A stretch of DNA of 64,000 nt from Hippophae tibetana (GCA_037013495.1 CM072804.1:33954501-34018500); one strand, 5' to 3'; positions 21,505 through 34,900 are shown, counted from the first letter of the stretch. The notes: generated from the sequence alone by a model not told the origin. Program-made: numbers and translations.

Positions 21505-23640
21505 TTAAATATATAGGGTTATACCTTGTTTATGAATATTAGCCCATAACCAATCTTGAGTACACATCAAAGCTTCCAATGTGTTTTCTTTGAGTCTACT
21601 ACGATGTTCGCTCACTACTCTATCACTTGTGCTAAATGCAGATTCTGAAGCAACTGTGGTGATCGGAATAGCCAAGATATCTCTAGTCATATCATGCATT
21701 ATTGGATACTTATGTTTATTACACTTCCACCAAGACAATATATCAAACTCTTCATCCAAAATTTCTACATCAGCCTCATCTAAATAAGAATCTAACTCAG
21801 ATTTCAAAGATCTAGCTTTATTTTGCATTAATTTCCATTGTTTATATTCATTTATACCAGTAGGATTAAGAACACTAGTACCTTTTGAACTTTGAGATGT
21901 ATTGGAACGTGTTGAAAATTCCATTTGTCGACTCTCTTCTAAAATTCATTTATTTCGGTACATATTTATCAAATCATAACACTTTGTTCTCACCTTTTCA
22001 ATTTCAAAAATGGCATTCTCTCCATATATTCTTGGAAAATAGAATTTGAGATAATTCATCTTAAATATGTGATCCAAAACAATTCCTATAGCCATGATAA
22101 TATTAACTTCTTGCCAATACTTATCAAATTTTACAAGCATGTTTGACGTCATTCCCTTGACCAAATCATTTGCATCATTAATCCAATTATATAATGACAA
22201 TTTGATGTCACAAATATGAGGAAATAACATGTTTATGATGGGATAGTTGGAACCAGAAATCAATTCAGTAACCTTATAAAATACTTCTAACTTATCACAA
22301 ATTGTACTTGCCATTTTCCAATCCAATGCATCAGGAAGACTATTATAATTCTTATCTAATTGTTTTAAACGAGGAAACACTTTCTCATAAAACAATGCAT
22401 TTTTAAGCATTAAAAAAGTAGAATTCCAACGAATTTGACAATCAAGAGATAAATTCTTACAAGAAGACTTTATCTCTTGAGATGCAATCTTTTTAAATTT
22501 TTCCTCCCTCTTTTGTATTGCTGTCCAATATGCAACATTATCTCTAACTTTAACAATGCATTGAAAAATTAGATTTAACCCATCTTTCACTACCAAGTTT
22601 AATATGTGAGTAGCACAGCGCATGTGAAAAATATCTCCATACAATAACATTGAAGTTCTATCTAATGAATCTAATAGATTAGGTAGCATTGAATCATTAG
22701 TAGAACAATTATCTAAAGTTAAGGTTGAAATCTTACGATCAATGTTCCAATCCAAAAAGCAACTCATTAATTCTTGACCAATAACTGCAACATTGTGTGG
22801 AGTAGGAACATATATAAACCTACAAAAAATTATATAGTAACAATAAAATTGTTATATACAATCATTTAATATATCAAATCTCTAAAAAAATATTTAATAG
22901 GAATTGTATAAATTTCAACAATAAACTTAAAAATTACCTTATTATTTTACTATGAAAATACCAATTGTCATCAATGAAATGACAAGTTACAGCCATGAAT
23001 CTTTTGTTCTGATTTCCAAACTTCCACACATCACTCGTGATTGCAACGCGACTTTTGTTATTCTCCAACATATCCATTATTTTTTTTCTCAACATCATAA
23101 ATCTTTATAATGTCTCTCTTAATTATCGTCCGAGAAATGGGCTTCCATATTGGTTGTAATGAATGTGAATACTCCCTAAATCCATGATGCTCAACAATAC
23201 TAAGAGGATACTCGTGTAGAATTATCATCTTTGCATATTTATCACGAGAAACTTGAGAATCAAAATTCCAATGTCATAATTCAATTCTATAACTTTTCTT
23301 GTTAGGATTTAACAATGATTGACCAATACCCCTTTCTTGCCGTTTGAATGGACAACCTTTTGTATGTGCTTTCAAATGAGATGTCTCATTCCTTGTATCA
23401 CCTCTTAACTGTTTTCCGCAATAATTACATATTGTCTTCCATATCCCATTAATTTTTTTCCTATCAAAATGAACCCATGCTTCAGATTTAATTTAGCCTT
23501 TCCATCTTCTTCCTCACTACATTCATTTGATGGTTGACTTTGTGTATTTTCAGGTGAAGAGGTTGATGTAAGGAGAGGAACATTTGTATGTTGATCGGTA
23601 CTTGAAGTTCCACCACTTGTTACTTCCACATTAAGTTCAA
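21505..23640 (-). pseudogene. hAT transposase, broken, with BED finger and hATC domain
   Basis: Minus-strand reading begins near 23,640 with a Ser/Thr-rich leader. A BED-type zinc finger in a shifted frame follows (CNYCGKQLRGDTRNETSHLK then AHTKGC, about 23,420-23,345). The middle part holds several stops (23,300-22,800). A long frame, 22,767-21,946, holds the RNase H-like catalytic region with TLDNCSTNDSML, HMRCATHILNLVVKDGL and IRWNSTFLML. The last frame, 21,924-21,505, holds the hATC dimerisation domain with DILSWWKCNKHKYPIMHDMT and ITTVASESAFSTSDRVVSEH. A stop and frame change separate these two. The order and motifs are those of plant Ac-like transposases; the product would not be functional as read. 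Confidence 0.88.
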
Positions 23641-23957
23641 TGTCATTTACTTCTTGAGATGATTATGGTGAAAAATTCTAAAAAAATAACTTTCAAAATT
23701 TAAATTCATATACTTTCTATTATCTCACGTTACCTTTTCAACATATTCACTTGTCATGATATTTAAAATCTCTATCTTCTTCACAAATCTCTAACTCTAC
23801 AAGACATGATAAAAATTTATCATCATACTATATTCCATATTCAATATGAATCGATAATAAGATTTTACTATATACACTATGAATCGATAGAAGATAATGC
23901 TACTTTACATACAGAAAATCGAAAAAGAATATTTGCTACACAAGATATTCAAATCTT

Positions 23958-24776
23958 AAAATCATAGGTAAAAGCAGGACTATAAAACCTTGTTCAAAGT
24001 AAAATCATAGGTAAAAGCAGCAAAAATCAATGAACCAGAATAAGGTCAACAACATAGTTACTGAGTAGCACCAATATCTAACCCACCCCACAGATAGTAA
24101 AAGATCATGCAAGAAACTACATATTGTCAAGACTTAAAAACCTATTACTCATGAAGACTTTACTACACTAGTTTTAAAGTGTCGTCGCTCGATAGCCTAT
24201 GATCCTGCATGATTGGATCATAATCATAACCAAACCAAATCATAAGGAACATGACTATAAAACCTTGTTCAAAGTAATCTGCACAAGATTCCAATCTTAA
24301 AATCATAGGTAAAAGCAGCAAAAATCAATGAACCAGAATAACGTCAACAACATAGTTACTGAGCAGCACCAATATGCTAACCCACCCCACAGATAGTAAA
24401 AGATCATGCAGGAAACTACATATTGTCAAGACTTGAAAACCTATTACTCATGAAGACTTTACTACACTAGTTTTCAAGTGTCATCGCTGGATAGCCTATG
24501 ATCCTGCATGATTGGATCATAATCATAACCAAACCAAATCATAAGGAGCAGGACTATAAAACCTTATTCAAAGTAATCTGCACAAGATTCCAATCTTAAA
24601 ATCATAGGTAAAAGCAACAAAAACCAATGAACCAGAATAATATCAACAACATAGTTACGGAGCAGCACCAATATGCTAACCCACCCCACAGATAGTAAAA
24701 GATCATGCAGGAAACTACATATTGTCAAGACATGAAAACCTATTACTCATGAAGACTTTACTACACTAGTTTTCAC
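23958..24776. repeat. Tandem repeat of about 299 bp, 2.7 copies, inside hAT
   Basis: The marker AAAATCATAGGTAAAAGCAG recurs at 23,958 (partial unit), 24,001, 24,299 and 24,598. Units agree closely, including CCCACCCCACAGATAGTAAA and GATCCTGCATGATTGGATCA, with few substitutions. The array lies upstream of the transposase reading frame, between its 5' region and the BED finger. Its near identity suggests recent duplication or conversion. The third unit ends at TAGTTTTCACTTTCC. Confidence 0.85.
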
Positions 24777-25076
24777 TTTCCAGCATGCTTAACAAATGAT
24801 AGAGTCATGGGGATTTCCTTTCCAAGTAGTTCATTTTCCAGCAAGATGGATGCACAAAATAATGGTTCAATAAATACAGCACCATAGTTACAATGATCAA
24901 GGTTTCATAAATGAAATAGCCCAATATAACACTTTAGTGATAGTTTCATTATTTTTGAAATTTAACAGTTTAATAGAGTAATACATTGTCCAGTTTTGCT
25001 CAAGAAACAGAGTAGCAAAAATATCATAGCAAGGCAACCACCAATAGATCTGCCTCATATGAGAAAAGGAAACAAT

Positions 25077-25315
25077 TACCTAATGAGACCACGAAGAAGA
25101 AGGGATAACAAGCTGGTAACAAGCGTACAACCGAGAGCTATGACTGGCGCTGTAAATGGCGACGATGCAGCGCTGTGAATGGCGACGAGACGGAGGGAAC
25201 TGGCGACTGGCAAAGATCGAAGAAGACGCAGCGACTAGAGACGACCGAAGAAGACGCAACAGATGGCGACTGGCGACTGCAGCGTGGAGAGAAATTGAGG
25301 CGTGGAGAGAGTTAG
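25077..25315 (-). promoter_or_regulatory. GC-rich 5' region of the hAT transposase
   Basis: A block with many GGCGAC/GTCGCC words stands out from the AT-rich surroundings. It lies about 280-520 bp from the right terminus and upstream of the minus-strand transposase, where hAT elements carry promoter and untranslated first-exon sequence. No TATA box or start site is proposed. The 60-codon plus-strand frame here looks like chance. Confidence 0.45.
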
Positions 25316-25603
25316 GTTAGGATTTAGGAATATGATAAATTAGGTTTATATATTAGGTATTTAGATTAAAAATAAATAAATCTTAATTAATATGTAATTT
25401 ATTTAAATATAATTAATTAATTTCGAGTACGAATATGTACGATTTTGAGTATAACCGTAACCGAACCGTACCCACTCTTTTATGTTCAGTTTTTACTCGA
25501 AATCGAACCCATCCTTGAAATTAAATGGTGAAAAACCGAACCGTCAGGGCGGTTATCCGCGGATAACCGAACCCGTGGTTATTTTGCCATCCCTAATTGT
25601 GTG

Positions 25604-25981
25604 GCAGTATATTGTGGATGGGTCCGCTAAATCAATTTCCGAGCACCCAATATTCCAAAGCTTCCGTTTTTAGTGAGTAATTAATAGGGCACAAATCCAT
25701 TAAAATTTTATTAATTTATAGATATAAATTTCGATATTAAATCTAAATTTTGTAATTCATTTTTTGATTATGGATATAAGAGTTGTAGTAGGATTATATT
25801 ACAGTTTTCTGTTTTTAATTCAAAGTTAGAAAGGTGAAATCATAGCCACAGACTCAACTCTACCGTGGCTACCCCAGGTCCTCGCAAACATGGTCATAGC
25901 CTCTTCGTTTTCCTCTTCTCCCCGCTAAAATAATATCATATAGAATAGCCTCCTTTACTTCTTTGTTTTTTTCAGGGGAAA
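25604..25981 (+). promoter_or_regulatory. Promoter and 5' untranslated region of the transporter gene
   Basis: This is the whole host sequence left between the hAT element and the start codon. It includes a polypyrimidine tract and CAG directly before the start (25,960-25,975), followed by GGGAAA and ATG. That string looks like a splice acceptor, so the 5' UTR may be split by an intron whose donor lies further upstream. AATAATATCATATAG near 25,930 is AT-rich but not a firm TATA box. Confidence 0.5.
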
Positions 25982-28900
25982 ATGGCGAAACTTGCATTGA
26001 GAACACAGAACTTGTTCTTCCTTTCCAGTAACACTAGCCCACCACAGAACAGCAGTGTCTTTCATTCCCAGCTTAAGCACCGTGGCTTAAGTCTCTTTCC
26101 TTCGAAAGTTCGACTGAAATTAAGAGTTTTGTGTAGCATAAAGGAAAATCCGAACTTTAAAGAAAGAAAAACGCTGGATGGAGTGCTCGTCAGATTACGC
26201 ATGGAGGAAATGGACAGCTCAGTTTCGGATTCTGAGGAAGAATTTGGACTCGAAGGTAGTTCGACAGAAATGGGTTTCGATTGGAATTGGCCTCCATGGA
26301 AGAACATTCCTCAAAGATATAAGCTTATTGGGGCCACTGCGCTTGCTTTTGTTGTCTGTAACATGGATAAGGTAGTTGTTTGACATTTTACTTATTGATT
26401 TTCTTCAAGCAATTCTGCAATCTGGTTTCTCTATAGTAGGAAAAGGGGAAGGAAAAAAAGAAAGAAAGTTCCACCCACTGGAGTTGCTATGGATTGTTGG
26501 TTTATAAATGTGCTGAAGCAGGGTCTGGGTTATGGAATTCTTCTGTGCAAATATTTTAGAACTTTAATGAGGACTCTAGGAATTTTCTTTTGAGAAAAAA
26601 AAAACAGTAATTGATGTGATAATATATGTTGATATCGACGGTTACCTTTTTGTTGTTGATTGGTGTAATATGCTCTTGAGCTCTTCATCATAACCCTTCA
26701 ATGTGTACTATTAGTGGTTGGAGTTTGCTTAGTCTGTCTCTGTTTTGTGGCAAGCTGAAAAAAATTATTTTTGGTTGATGCAATGGGCAGGTGAACTTGA
26801 GTATTGCTATAATTCCAATGTCGCATCAGTTTGGTTGGAGTTCTTCAGTGGCTGGGTTGGTACAGTCGTCGTTCTTTTGGGGTTATGCATTGAGCCAGTT
26901 GCCAGGAGGGTGGCTTGCTACGATATTTGGTGGGAGGTTTGTCTTCTTTTGTTTTTTTTCTCCTCTTTAGTTAAATGGTTTTATATTCTAATAGTGTATG
27001 TTATCTCTATGTTTTTTTATTGCCCAACAAGTTTTTGAAACAAGTGCACCTATGTCACTTTACTTTCACAAATTAGATGCACAGGTCATGTTGCATTTAA
27101 TTATTGCAATTTAGTCACCTTATTGTTACATTTATGGACAATTTAGTTATTTTAGGACAATTTAGATCATTTAATCACTTTTATTTTTTAGTTTTTTTAA
27201 ATTTTTTGAAGCATTTTTCTCTTCAAACATCTACTGTCCCATTGGGTTAATTTGATCTAATTCAAGTTTTTCCAACAAAAAAAGATTCAAAAAATCAAAA
27301 TTGACAAGAAATGACTAAAGTGTTGAAACAAGACAGTAAAGTGAACTAATTTTAAGAAAGGTGATTGCGGTGCCCAATTTGTAAGTAAGTGACCAAAGTG
27401 TCATGTTACCTCAGTTTGTTTTCCCCATGTTATGAATATGATTATGAGGCATCAGGTTGAAAATTGTAAGGGAGATATAATTTTACTTTAAGAAGATCCC
27501 TCTCTGTAACTATATATTGTCTATAACTAGGAAATGTATGAGCCTGCCTAAGTAACTCGTACTCTACCCGTTCTAGTTTAGCTTCCTCCAAAGATTACAG
27601 AATCTGCTTCACAACAAAGAACCTTGAAATCTCATTAATAAGCTAGATCCACAGCTACCACCTGCCAGCGAATCCCATAGCATCCTGGCAGCTACCACCT
27701 CAGTACAAACTGGAGAAACTTAGTTCAGAATCCAAATACCCATAGCCTCTTGACCTACAACATACTTACGACCACCAAGCTACCAGGCAATTTCCAATGA
27801 CCATATCAACATTGAACTTAAGTGAGTCTCTTGCAGATTCTCTCCAAAATGATGAGTTTAGTTGGGTAGGGTAGTTGCTGCCTCTCAGACAACAAAAAAT
27901 TCATAAAAAGATGAGCTCTGACATCTTCCAAGTTTTACCGTCCTGATTCTAGGAGGAGAGCAGTTTGTAGTCATCTATTTCCTCTTAATCTTAGCACCAA
28001 AAGAAAAGAAGAAACTTTCCTTTTAAGCGCTGTCTTGTTATATACACTACATGTCCATCACTTTTCATTGAACTTTACCAACTTCATTGTACATATGCTA
28101 TGTATCGGCATGTGTAATTGTCATCCTTCATTTGAAATTTACATGTGATCAACATGTTAAGTGCATTCTGTCTTTTAGTCACCACATAATGTTATAGATA
28201 AATAGTATGAAGGTAACAACTGGTCTAAAATAAATGTAGTTTATCAGAGAACAATGACTTCTTTAAAATATATATTTTATGAATGAGGAATTGAAGAGCT
28301 GAACTGTTGCAGATAAGATGAATATAAGTTCGCCCCCTTCTAAACTACCCTAGTTCTCCTTCATAATAAAGCTGCACTTTTAACTAATCAATGTTTAGAT
28401 CTGAAATGAAGTTATCACTAGAATTTATTTTATTGACGTAGAGAGAATTCAACTGATATGGTATAGTCCTTAAAACAGTGGAAAGGAGACTTAAAACTGA
28501 CATAATTGTAGTCAGTATATAATAATCATTAGAAACAAACATTTTATTCAATAATTAGGAATAGCCATTTCCTGAACGTTTCATGATTCAATAGAAGTTC
28601 TCTTTCATTTCACTCTTTTAAGAAAGTTTGGAATGCACTTTGTGCACTATTTCTCCTTTCCTATGCAGAAAAGTTCTTAAGTTTGGAGTATTAAGCTGGT
28701 CATTGGCCACAGCATTTGTGCCTGTTATTGCTGGATTCATGCCTGGCTTAATTTTGTCAAGGATATTGGTAAATTAGTCCACCTCTGCATCTCCTACTTA
28801 ATTTCTGTTATGGTATTTCATTCGATCACCTTTGGTTAAATATTCCATTTTATGTCTGGTTTTTCATTGTTTGCTAGTGGGAAAATATCATTGACCAACT

Positions 28901-31900
28901 GAATCTAGCATACCTTCAGGTTTAAAAGGCCTCATTCATGCACTTAAAATTATTGTTGAAACTCCTGATTTTGGTTGGTTCAGAGGTTTTAATTCCAGTT
29001 TTTCAAACCTCAAGGCTGTTTCTGGCATAGTTAAAAACCTCAAGATTCATGCACTTAAAATTATTGTTGAAACTCCTGATTTTGGCTGGTTCAGAGGTTT
29101 TAATTCCAGTTTTTCAAACCTCAAGGCTGTTTCTGGCATAGTTAAAAACCTCAAGAGAAGTCATTCATATTTTCACTTTTTTATCTATAAAAAGTAAAAA
29201 CTTCTCTGTTATTCCTGAAAGGTTCATTTTGCTTAATGAACATACTGGTGTAGCAATCTGGGGAGAAATTATTTCTGTGGATTTGAGTTTATCCATTCTT
29301 TTGTCATGATAAGTCATGTTCTCTGTGTAGGTTGGAATGGGAGAAGGAGTTTCCCCTTCTGCTGCAACTAACCTAATTGCCAGGCATGTATATGTCATTC
29401 ATATTAAATTATTAATTGGAAAACATGATGAACTTGCTAAACTACCACAGAATGTGTGTCACTGTTGTTTCTTATAATTTCTCTTCTTATATGGATTTCA
29501 TCTAAACATATGCATCTCATGAGTTTGCATTCTTATTAGCCTTTATACTTCATTATAACTTGGCTTTTCATTGTTTTACTCCTTATTTGGCTATTATTGC
29601 TGCTAATCAGTTTTCACTTTTGCAACAATACTTGAATTGCTACGAGCCCTTACCCCTATAAGAATATTGAAGTGGAAAACTTGTTGAAACCTGTTGAGAA
29701 AGGTTATTATGGGTCCCAAAGAATGATTTTGTGGTGCTTGTAAATGGGAGTAAAGGTATTGGTGGGAGAGTAATTAATATTGTGGGGAAAGATATTTTTG
29801 GTTTGCTAAAGATACACAATGATCATGGTGTTAGCTCTAGAATCATGGTGGAGGCTAATTCTTTGTTGTCTCATAGTAAGAAAGATTTTGTTGGACCCGC
29901 TAGTAATGTTGGATATTTGGTTGAAAATAACCCAGTGGTAGAAAGTTCAAGTTGTGGGAAACCAAACGCAAAGGAAAATTTCAGGGCTAATAAAAGCGTT
30001 AAGTGATTTAAGACCTATTGTTAAAGGAGCTGGTTCCTTTAAAGTAAAATTGGGAAAGTTTGAACTTTGAAGCCAAAAAATTATCTCCTTTTAATTTCAA
30101 TCCCATCCAGTGTGAAGGATTAGTTGATGATTTTTATATTTATTTTTGGAAAAACAAATTATAGCCCTTGCTACTTGAACTACTCTAACCCAATTTGGAA
30201 AGATACTACGGTAAGAATTGAAGAAGTTAGTGAGAACAATTCTGAATTTGAAAAAAGTGAAAATAAGAATAAAGAAGAAGCCCTTGTTGAAGATGTTATG
30301 GCCTCTAGTGTTGAAGAAATTCTAGAGTATGTTGCTAATTCTTTTGATCTCTTAAATTTGTCTAGAAGATGAGGAAAGTTCAAAGGTTTTTAAAGTAGTG
30401 GAAGATAATGTTCTTCAATAAACTGATAGTGATACCAACTCTAAGAGTGGGGATGAAGATAACAAAGGTAGTGATGAAGATTGTAAGGGGGACAACATGG
30501 ATAAGGTTTTGGTTCATATTCAGTTGTTGTACTCGAATTTAGAATTTCTTGTGGAGGCAGAGGCTCAAGTTGAAAAAGAAGTCATCAGATATAATACCTG
30601 CTTACATAGTGAAGTTGGGCATTCGTCTCAAGTTGAGGATAAAGATAGTACGAAAGAAGTTTGTATCAGTTAAATGAAACATATATAAGAGGGTTGGCAA
30701 GAAAAATAGAGTTAACCTTAGTTCTAAGCAAAGAGAAGTCGGTGGTTAAGAGGGAGAGTAGGAAGAATTGGTTAAGAGAGTTACACAATTTGATTTATGA
30801 GGTCAGGTATGACAAAAACAAAAATAAAGGATTAAGTACCCTAAAAGTCACTTTGCTTGTGTTATCAGAACACTTTAGTTACAAAACTGAAAATATCAAT
30901 AATTTTTAACTACATTATCTCCTTTTTGCACAGATCTTTTTTGTCAATCCTCTTTATTCACTCCATAGTTGAAAAAGAAAAAGGACTACAATTTACTAGC
31001 AACCATAAAACATTTTGGTGTATCAATTGGTATGGTGGTTGGTATATTGTAAGCAATTTTTTTCAGCAATGGAAAGAATAGAGAGGATTGACAAATAAAT
31101 TTATGCAAGAGATTTAACTTGATAGATTGTCAGAGTGTAGGAAGAGATAATGTTGAAGTTTCTCACTTTCAATTTGTGGATGATATTATCTTCTTTTTCT
31201 CCAACAATGAAGATAAACTTTTAAATTTGGTGAAGATGATAGAATTATTTTGTTATGTGTCAGGCTTGAAGATAAATCTATTCAAAAGTTGCATTTTAGG
31301 TATTAATTGTGCCGAAGTCAATGTAACAGTTTTAGCAAATTTCTTGGGCTATGAAGTTGGAACTTGATCATTGAAATACTTGGGCTTACCTCTATGAGGT
31401 AATCCATGAATAGTAGAGTATGGTCACCAATTATTGAAAGATTTGAAAGAAGATTGGCAAGATAGAAGAGAGTTTTTACTCTAGAAGGGGACGGTTGACT
31501 TTGATAATTTATTTATTTTGTCTAATCTCTCTATTTACTATTTATCAATCTTCAAAATACTTGTGAGAGTTGTAAAGAGATTAGAGAAAATAATGAAGAA
31601 TTTTTTGTGCTAGTGAATGGAGGAAGAGTCAATTGGTTTATAAGTTGAAGAAAAAAGAGGGTTAGGTATTGGTAACATCATCAAAACAAAGAAGGCTTTA
31701 TCAGGGAAGTGGCTTTGAAGATTTCGCTCAGAGGAATGTTTTCTATGGCATAGGGTTATAAAAAATAGATATGGGATGAAAGATAAAGGTTGTGATTTGT
31801 GTCGAGAGCTTTGTACTCCTTGGAAGTCAATTTGTAATGACTCAGATGTATTTTTTTGCAATTTGAGATACTAGTAGGAGATGGAGAAAGTTTGTTTTTG

Positions 31901-34900
31901 GGAGGATTTTTGGTTGAAAATGGTTTTCTTTTAACAAGGTATTTAAGCCTCTATAGGTTAGATTTGAAAAAGAGTACTCATATAAGTAGGATGCACTCAT
32001 TCGATGGTTATAATTTCATGTTTAGAAGGAACTTGAATGATGGGGAAGTGAAGATTTTTCAAGTTTAATGTCAAAGTTGGATAGAGCCAACATAAGTCTT
32101 AATAGTAATGATAGAAGGAGGATGTGGACTGTGGATCCATCTAGATATATATTTTTTTAAGTCTTATTTTAAGGTTTTAGTGGATGATTCCAATGGTCAA
32201 CTTTCCAATCTCCATGCGTCTATGTAGTCTAGCCTAATTCCAAGTAAAGTTAAGTTTTTGAAGTAGTTGGTTAGTCTTAGGAAGGTGAACACAAATGATC
32301 GGATCCAATAAAAGCTCTTCAAGTTTTTCTTTTCTTCTAATTGATGTGTGTTTTGTAAGAACAACTCGGAAGATATTGATCAATTATTTTTACATTGTCT
32401 AGTTGCTTATCTTCTTTAGTCAAAGTTATTGAACAATATGGGAATACAATGTGCTACATCAGGATACTGTGAATCCTTATTTCTGGAATCCTTTTACTTT
32501 TATGAGAGAAGCAGTAAGGTTTCAAAGGTAAGAGTGTTATGGAACTATGGGGTGGGAGCCATTATTTGGGTATTATGAATGGAGAAAAATAAGAGAATTT
32601 TTGATGATGGTGAAAATGATAGTACGTTTGTGTGGGAGAAAGTTTTATTTTAACCTCTTGGATGTCAGTTTCAAAAGAAATAAAAGATTATTATCAATTT
32701 CTCATTAGTTTTTGTTTATCTTAGTCAGGTTTTGGATACATGTTTTGGATGGAGATTATAGTTTTATTTGGTATAATTTGATGCCTCTTTTTACAAGTGG
32801 ATTTCAGATTCCCTTGTTCTTTTGTGATTATTATTTAATTAATATAAAATATTGTTTCATATATATATATGGCTGTTAATTGCTTTACCCAAACTAGGCC
32901 ATTCTATTTCTGCTATCTCTGAAAAGAGAGATGTGTGATTCTTTTGGGTCTATCTCTTAATTTAAATGCTGACACGACCTTCAGACTATCAATGCCTGAT
33001 GTCAATAGGGAGTAGCCTGTCTGAGGTCTTCAAATGCTTTTTATTTTTCCTTTTTTGGTCAATCTAGTAAAGGTGTCTTTGTATTGGTTCATCGATGCCG
33101 TTGATTGTTTAAGCCTTTACCCAGTTTGATGTCGTTCTGTTTTGTGGGGATTTGTTTCTGCTATCAACAGCATTGATCCTTGTGGTGCTCGTTATTCTAC
33201 ACTATCAAGTGCATTATATCAGCTGCATAGCTTTATAATCGCAAAAAACATAAAGTTGCTGGTATTAATTATCTTTGCTTTTCTTTAGTGAAAACATTTT
33301 GTGTTACATACTCATTTACACGTTCTTATGTAACAGAACAATTACATGCTGGATGCTTTTTATGTTGTTAACTAATCCTTTATTACATTTTAGAATATAA
33401 AATTCATTGTTGCTCGTTGGCTATTGGTCTAACTTTCTTTTCTTGGTATAGCATTTTTTGTTACTGAATAGAAAGAAACATTATGCAGGTCAATACCTTT
33501 GGAAGAGCGTTCTCGGGCTGTATCATTTGTTTTTGGTGGTCTGAGTGTTGGAAGTGTTACAGGGTATGTTTTAAGTGGAATGTATTATGATGGCCTTGTT
33601 TTGACATGCACAGGACCAGAATGATAATAATTGGCTTTACAAGCATATATATAAGTGCCATTTAAATCATCTTTATGAAAATAACTTAATGTTTCCCAAC
33701 AATTAAAAAAGATCTTTTTCCAAATCCGGTTTATTAGACTTGATATATGTATGAAATCAAAAACAAGAAGATATTTGTTTTGAAAAAGATAGTCTTGTGG
33801 TTAGAATAAGTACAGAAAAAAGAAAATTATAGTTGTTTAATTAGATTTCACTTACACTTCATATCCTTTTCTCTAAGAATTAGTTCCATTAAATCTGCTT
33901 GGATTGTTGAAAGCCCCATAATTACCTTTTTCTTCTGGAAAGCTTGTTGAGTGTCAATTTAATCTACCTGATAAAGCATTATATTTCAGTACTTTATTGT
34001 AGATTGTTTTTGAGCTGTGCAAACCACAAATGCTGGAGCTTTTTGTACTGTCTTCAGGCTTCTTTTGGCTTATCCCCTTGCTCAAATTTGGCTTCACCTC
34101 TCAATTCTAATATTTAAAATGTTTGCAGGCTTCTTTTGGCTCCTCCCCTCATTCAAATTCTTGGTTGGGAGTCTGTATTTTACATGTTTGGACTTTTGGG
34201 AATTGGCTGGTAAGTAATTGCTTCTGAACTAATAGATGTTACCTTTACCTGCTTCCAGTTAAGTATGGGAGGCCCTTTAGTATGTATTTAGGCCAATAAG
34301 TCTTCATCTTAGAGAGACAACCGAAAATTAAAATTTGCATTAATCCACAGCTAATAAAATAAAATTTTCTTTGGTTTTGTTTTGTCTGATTTATCCTGGA
34401 TAATTTTTTATGAAATTGCCTTCTCATTTTCTGATAATTTGACTTTCTACTCATGTTCTTATAAAATTCTTGAAGGTATTTGGGATTTCAGTTTCTAGAA
34501 GATGGACAAGCTTCGTTTACGGCTGAACCTATTTCGTGTAAGCAATTGGTCCCAATTTTGTCATTTATTCAAAAGTTAAAGCCAATTTTTTCGTCAGGGA
34601 TGGAGAATTAAGTATATCAGGGTTACTATTTTGTTTCTGAAGATAAATGATACATACTTTTAGCAATGAGCTGCACAATATTGGTAAAAATATCTATAAA
34701 ATTAGGGAAAATTTCATCATTGTCACTCAGGTTTTATTTATTTTCATAAATACCCTTAATGTATAAAAGATGAGTTATAATACCCCTTGAGGTTTAATGA
34801 TTCTTTGCAAATACCCATGTAAATAACGGACGCCACTATTCTGTTAATTGCATAAAAAACTATAAAATTAATATTTTTAACGTTAGAAAAGTATTTTAAA

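Larger units (their letters stand above)
20791..25595 (-). mobile_element. hAT-family DNA transposon with 8-bp TSD
   Basis: The element is bounded by ATTGTGTG on both sides (20,783-20,790 and 25,596-25,603), a perfect 8-bp target duplication as hAT transposases make. Its ends are inverted: TAGGGATGG at the left and CCATCCCTA at the right. Both subterminal regions are rich in GGTTCGG and CCGAACC type words. A broken hAT transposase lies inside on the minus strand, with a GC-rich 5' region near the right end. The whole is 4,805 bp. The intact TSD suggests later insertion than the neighbouring LTR elements, although the transposase frame is decayed. Confidence 0.92.

Noticed and set aside
26745-27038. 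A 97-codon frame overlapping transporter exon 2
   Set aside because: It is in a different frame from the PHT4 exon. The real exon frame starts at 26,791 and continues the membrane segment of exon 1.
29384-29390. GT at 29,388 as donor of intron 4
   Set aside because: It would add a His codon and shift the frame of exon 5, destroying the family sequence SIPLEERSRAV.
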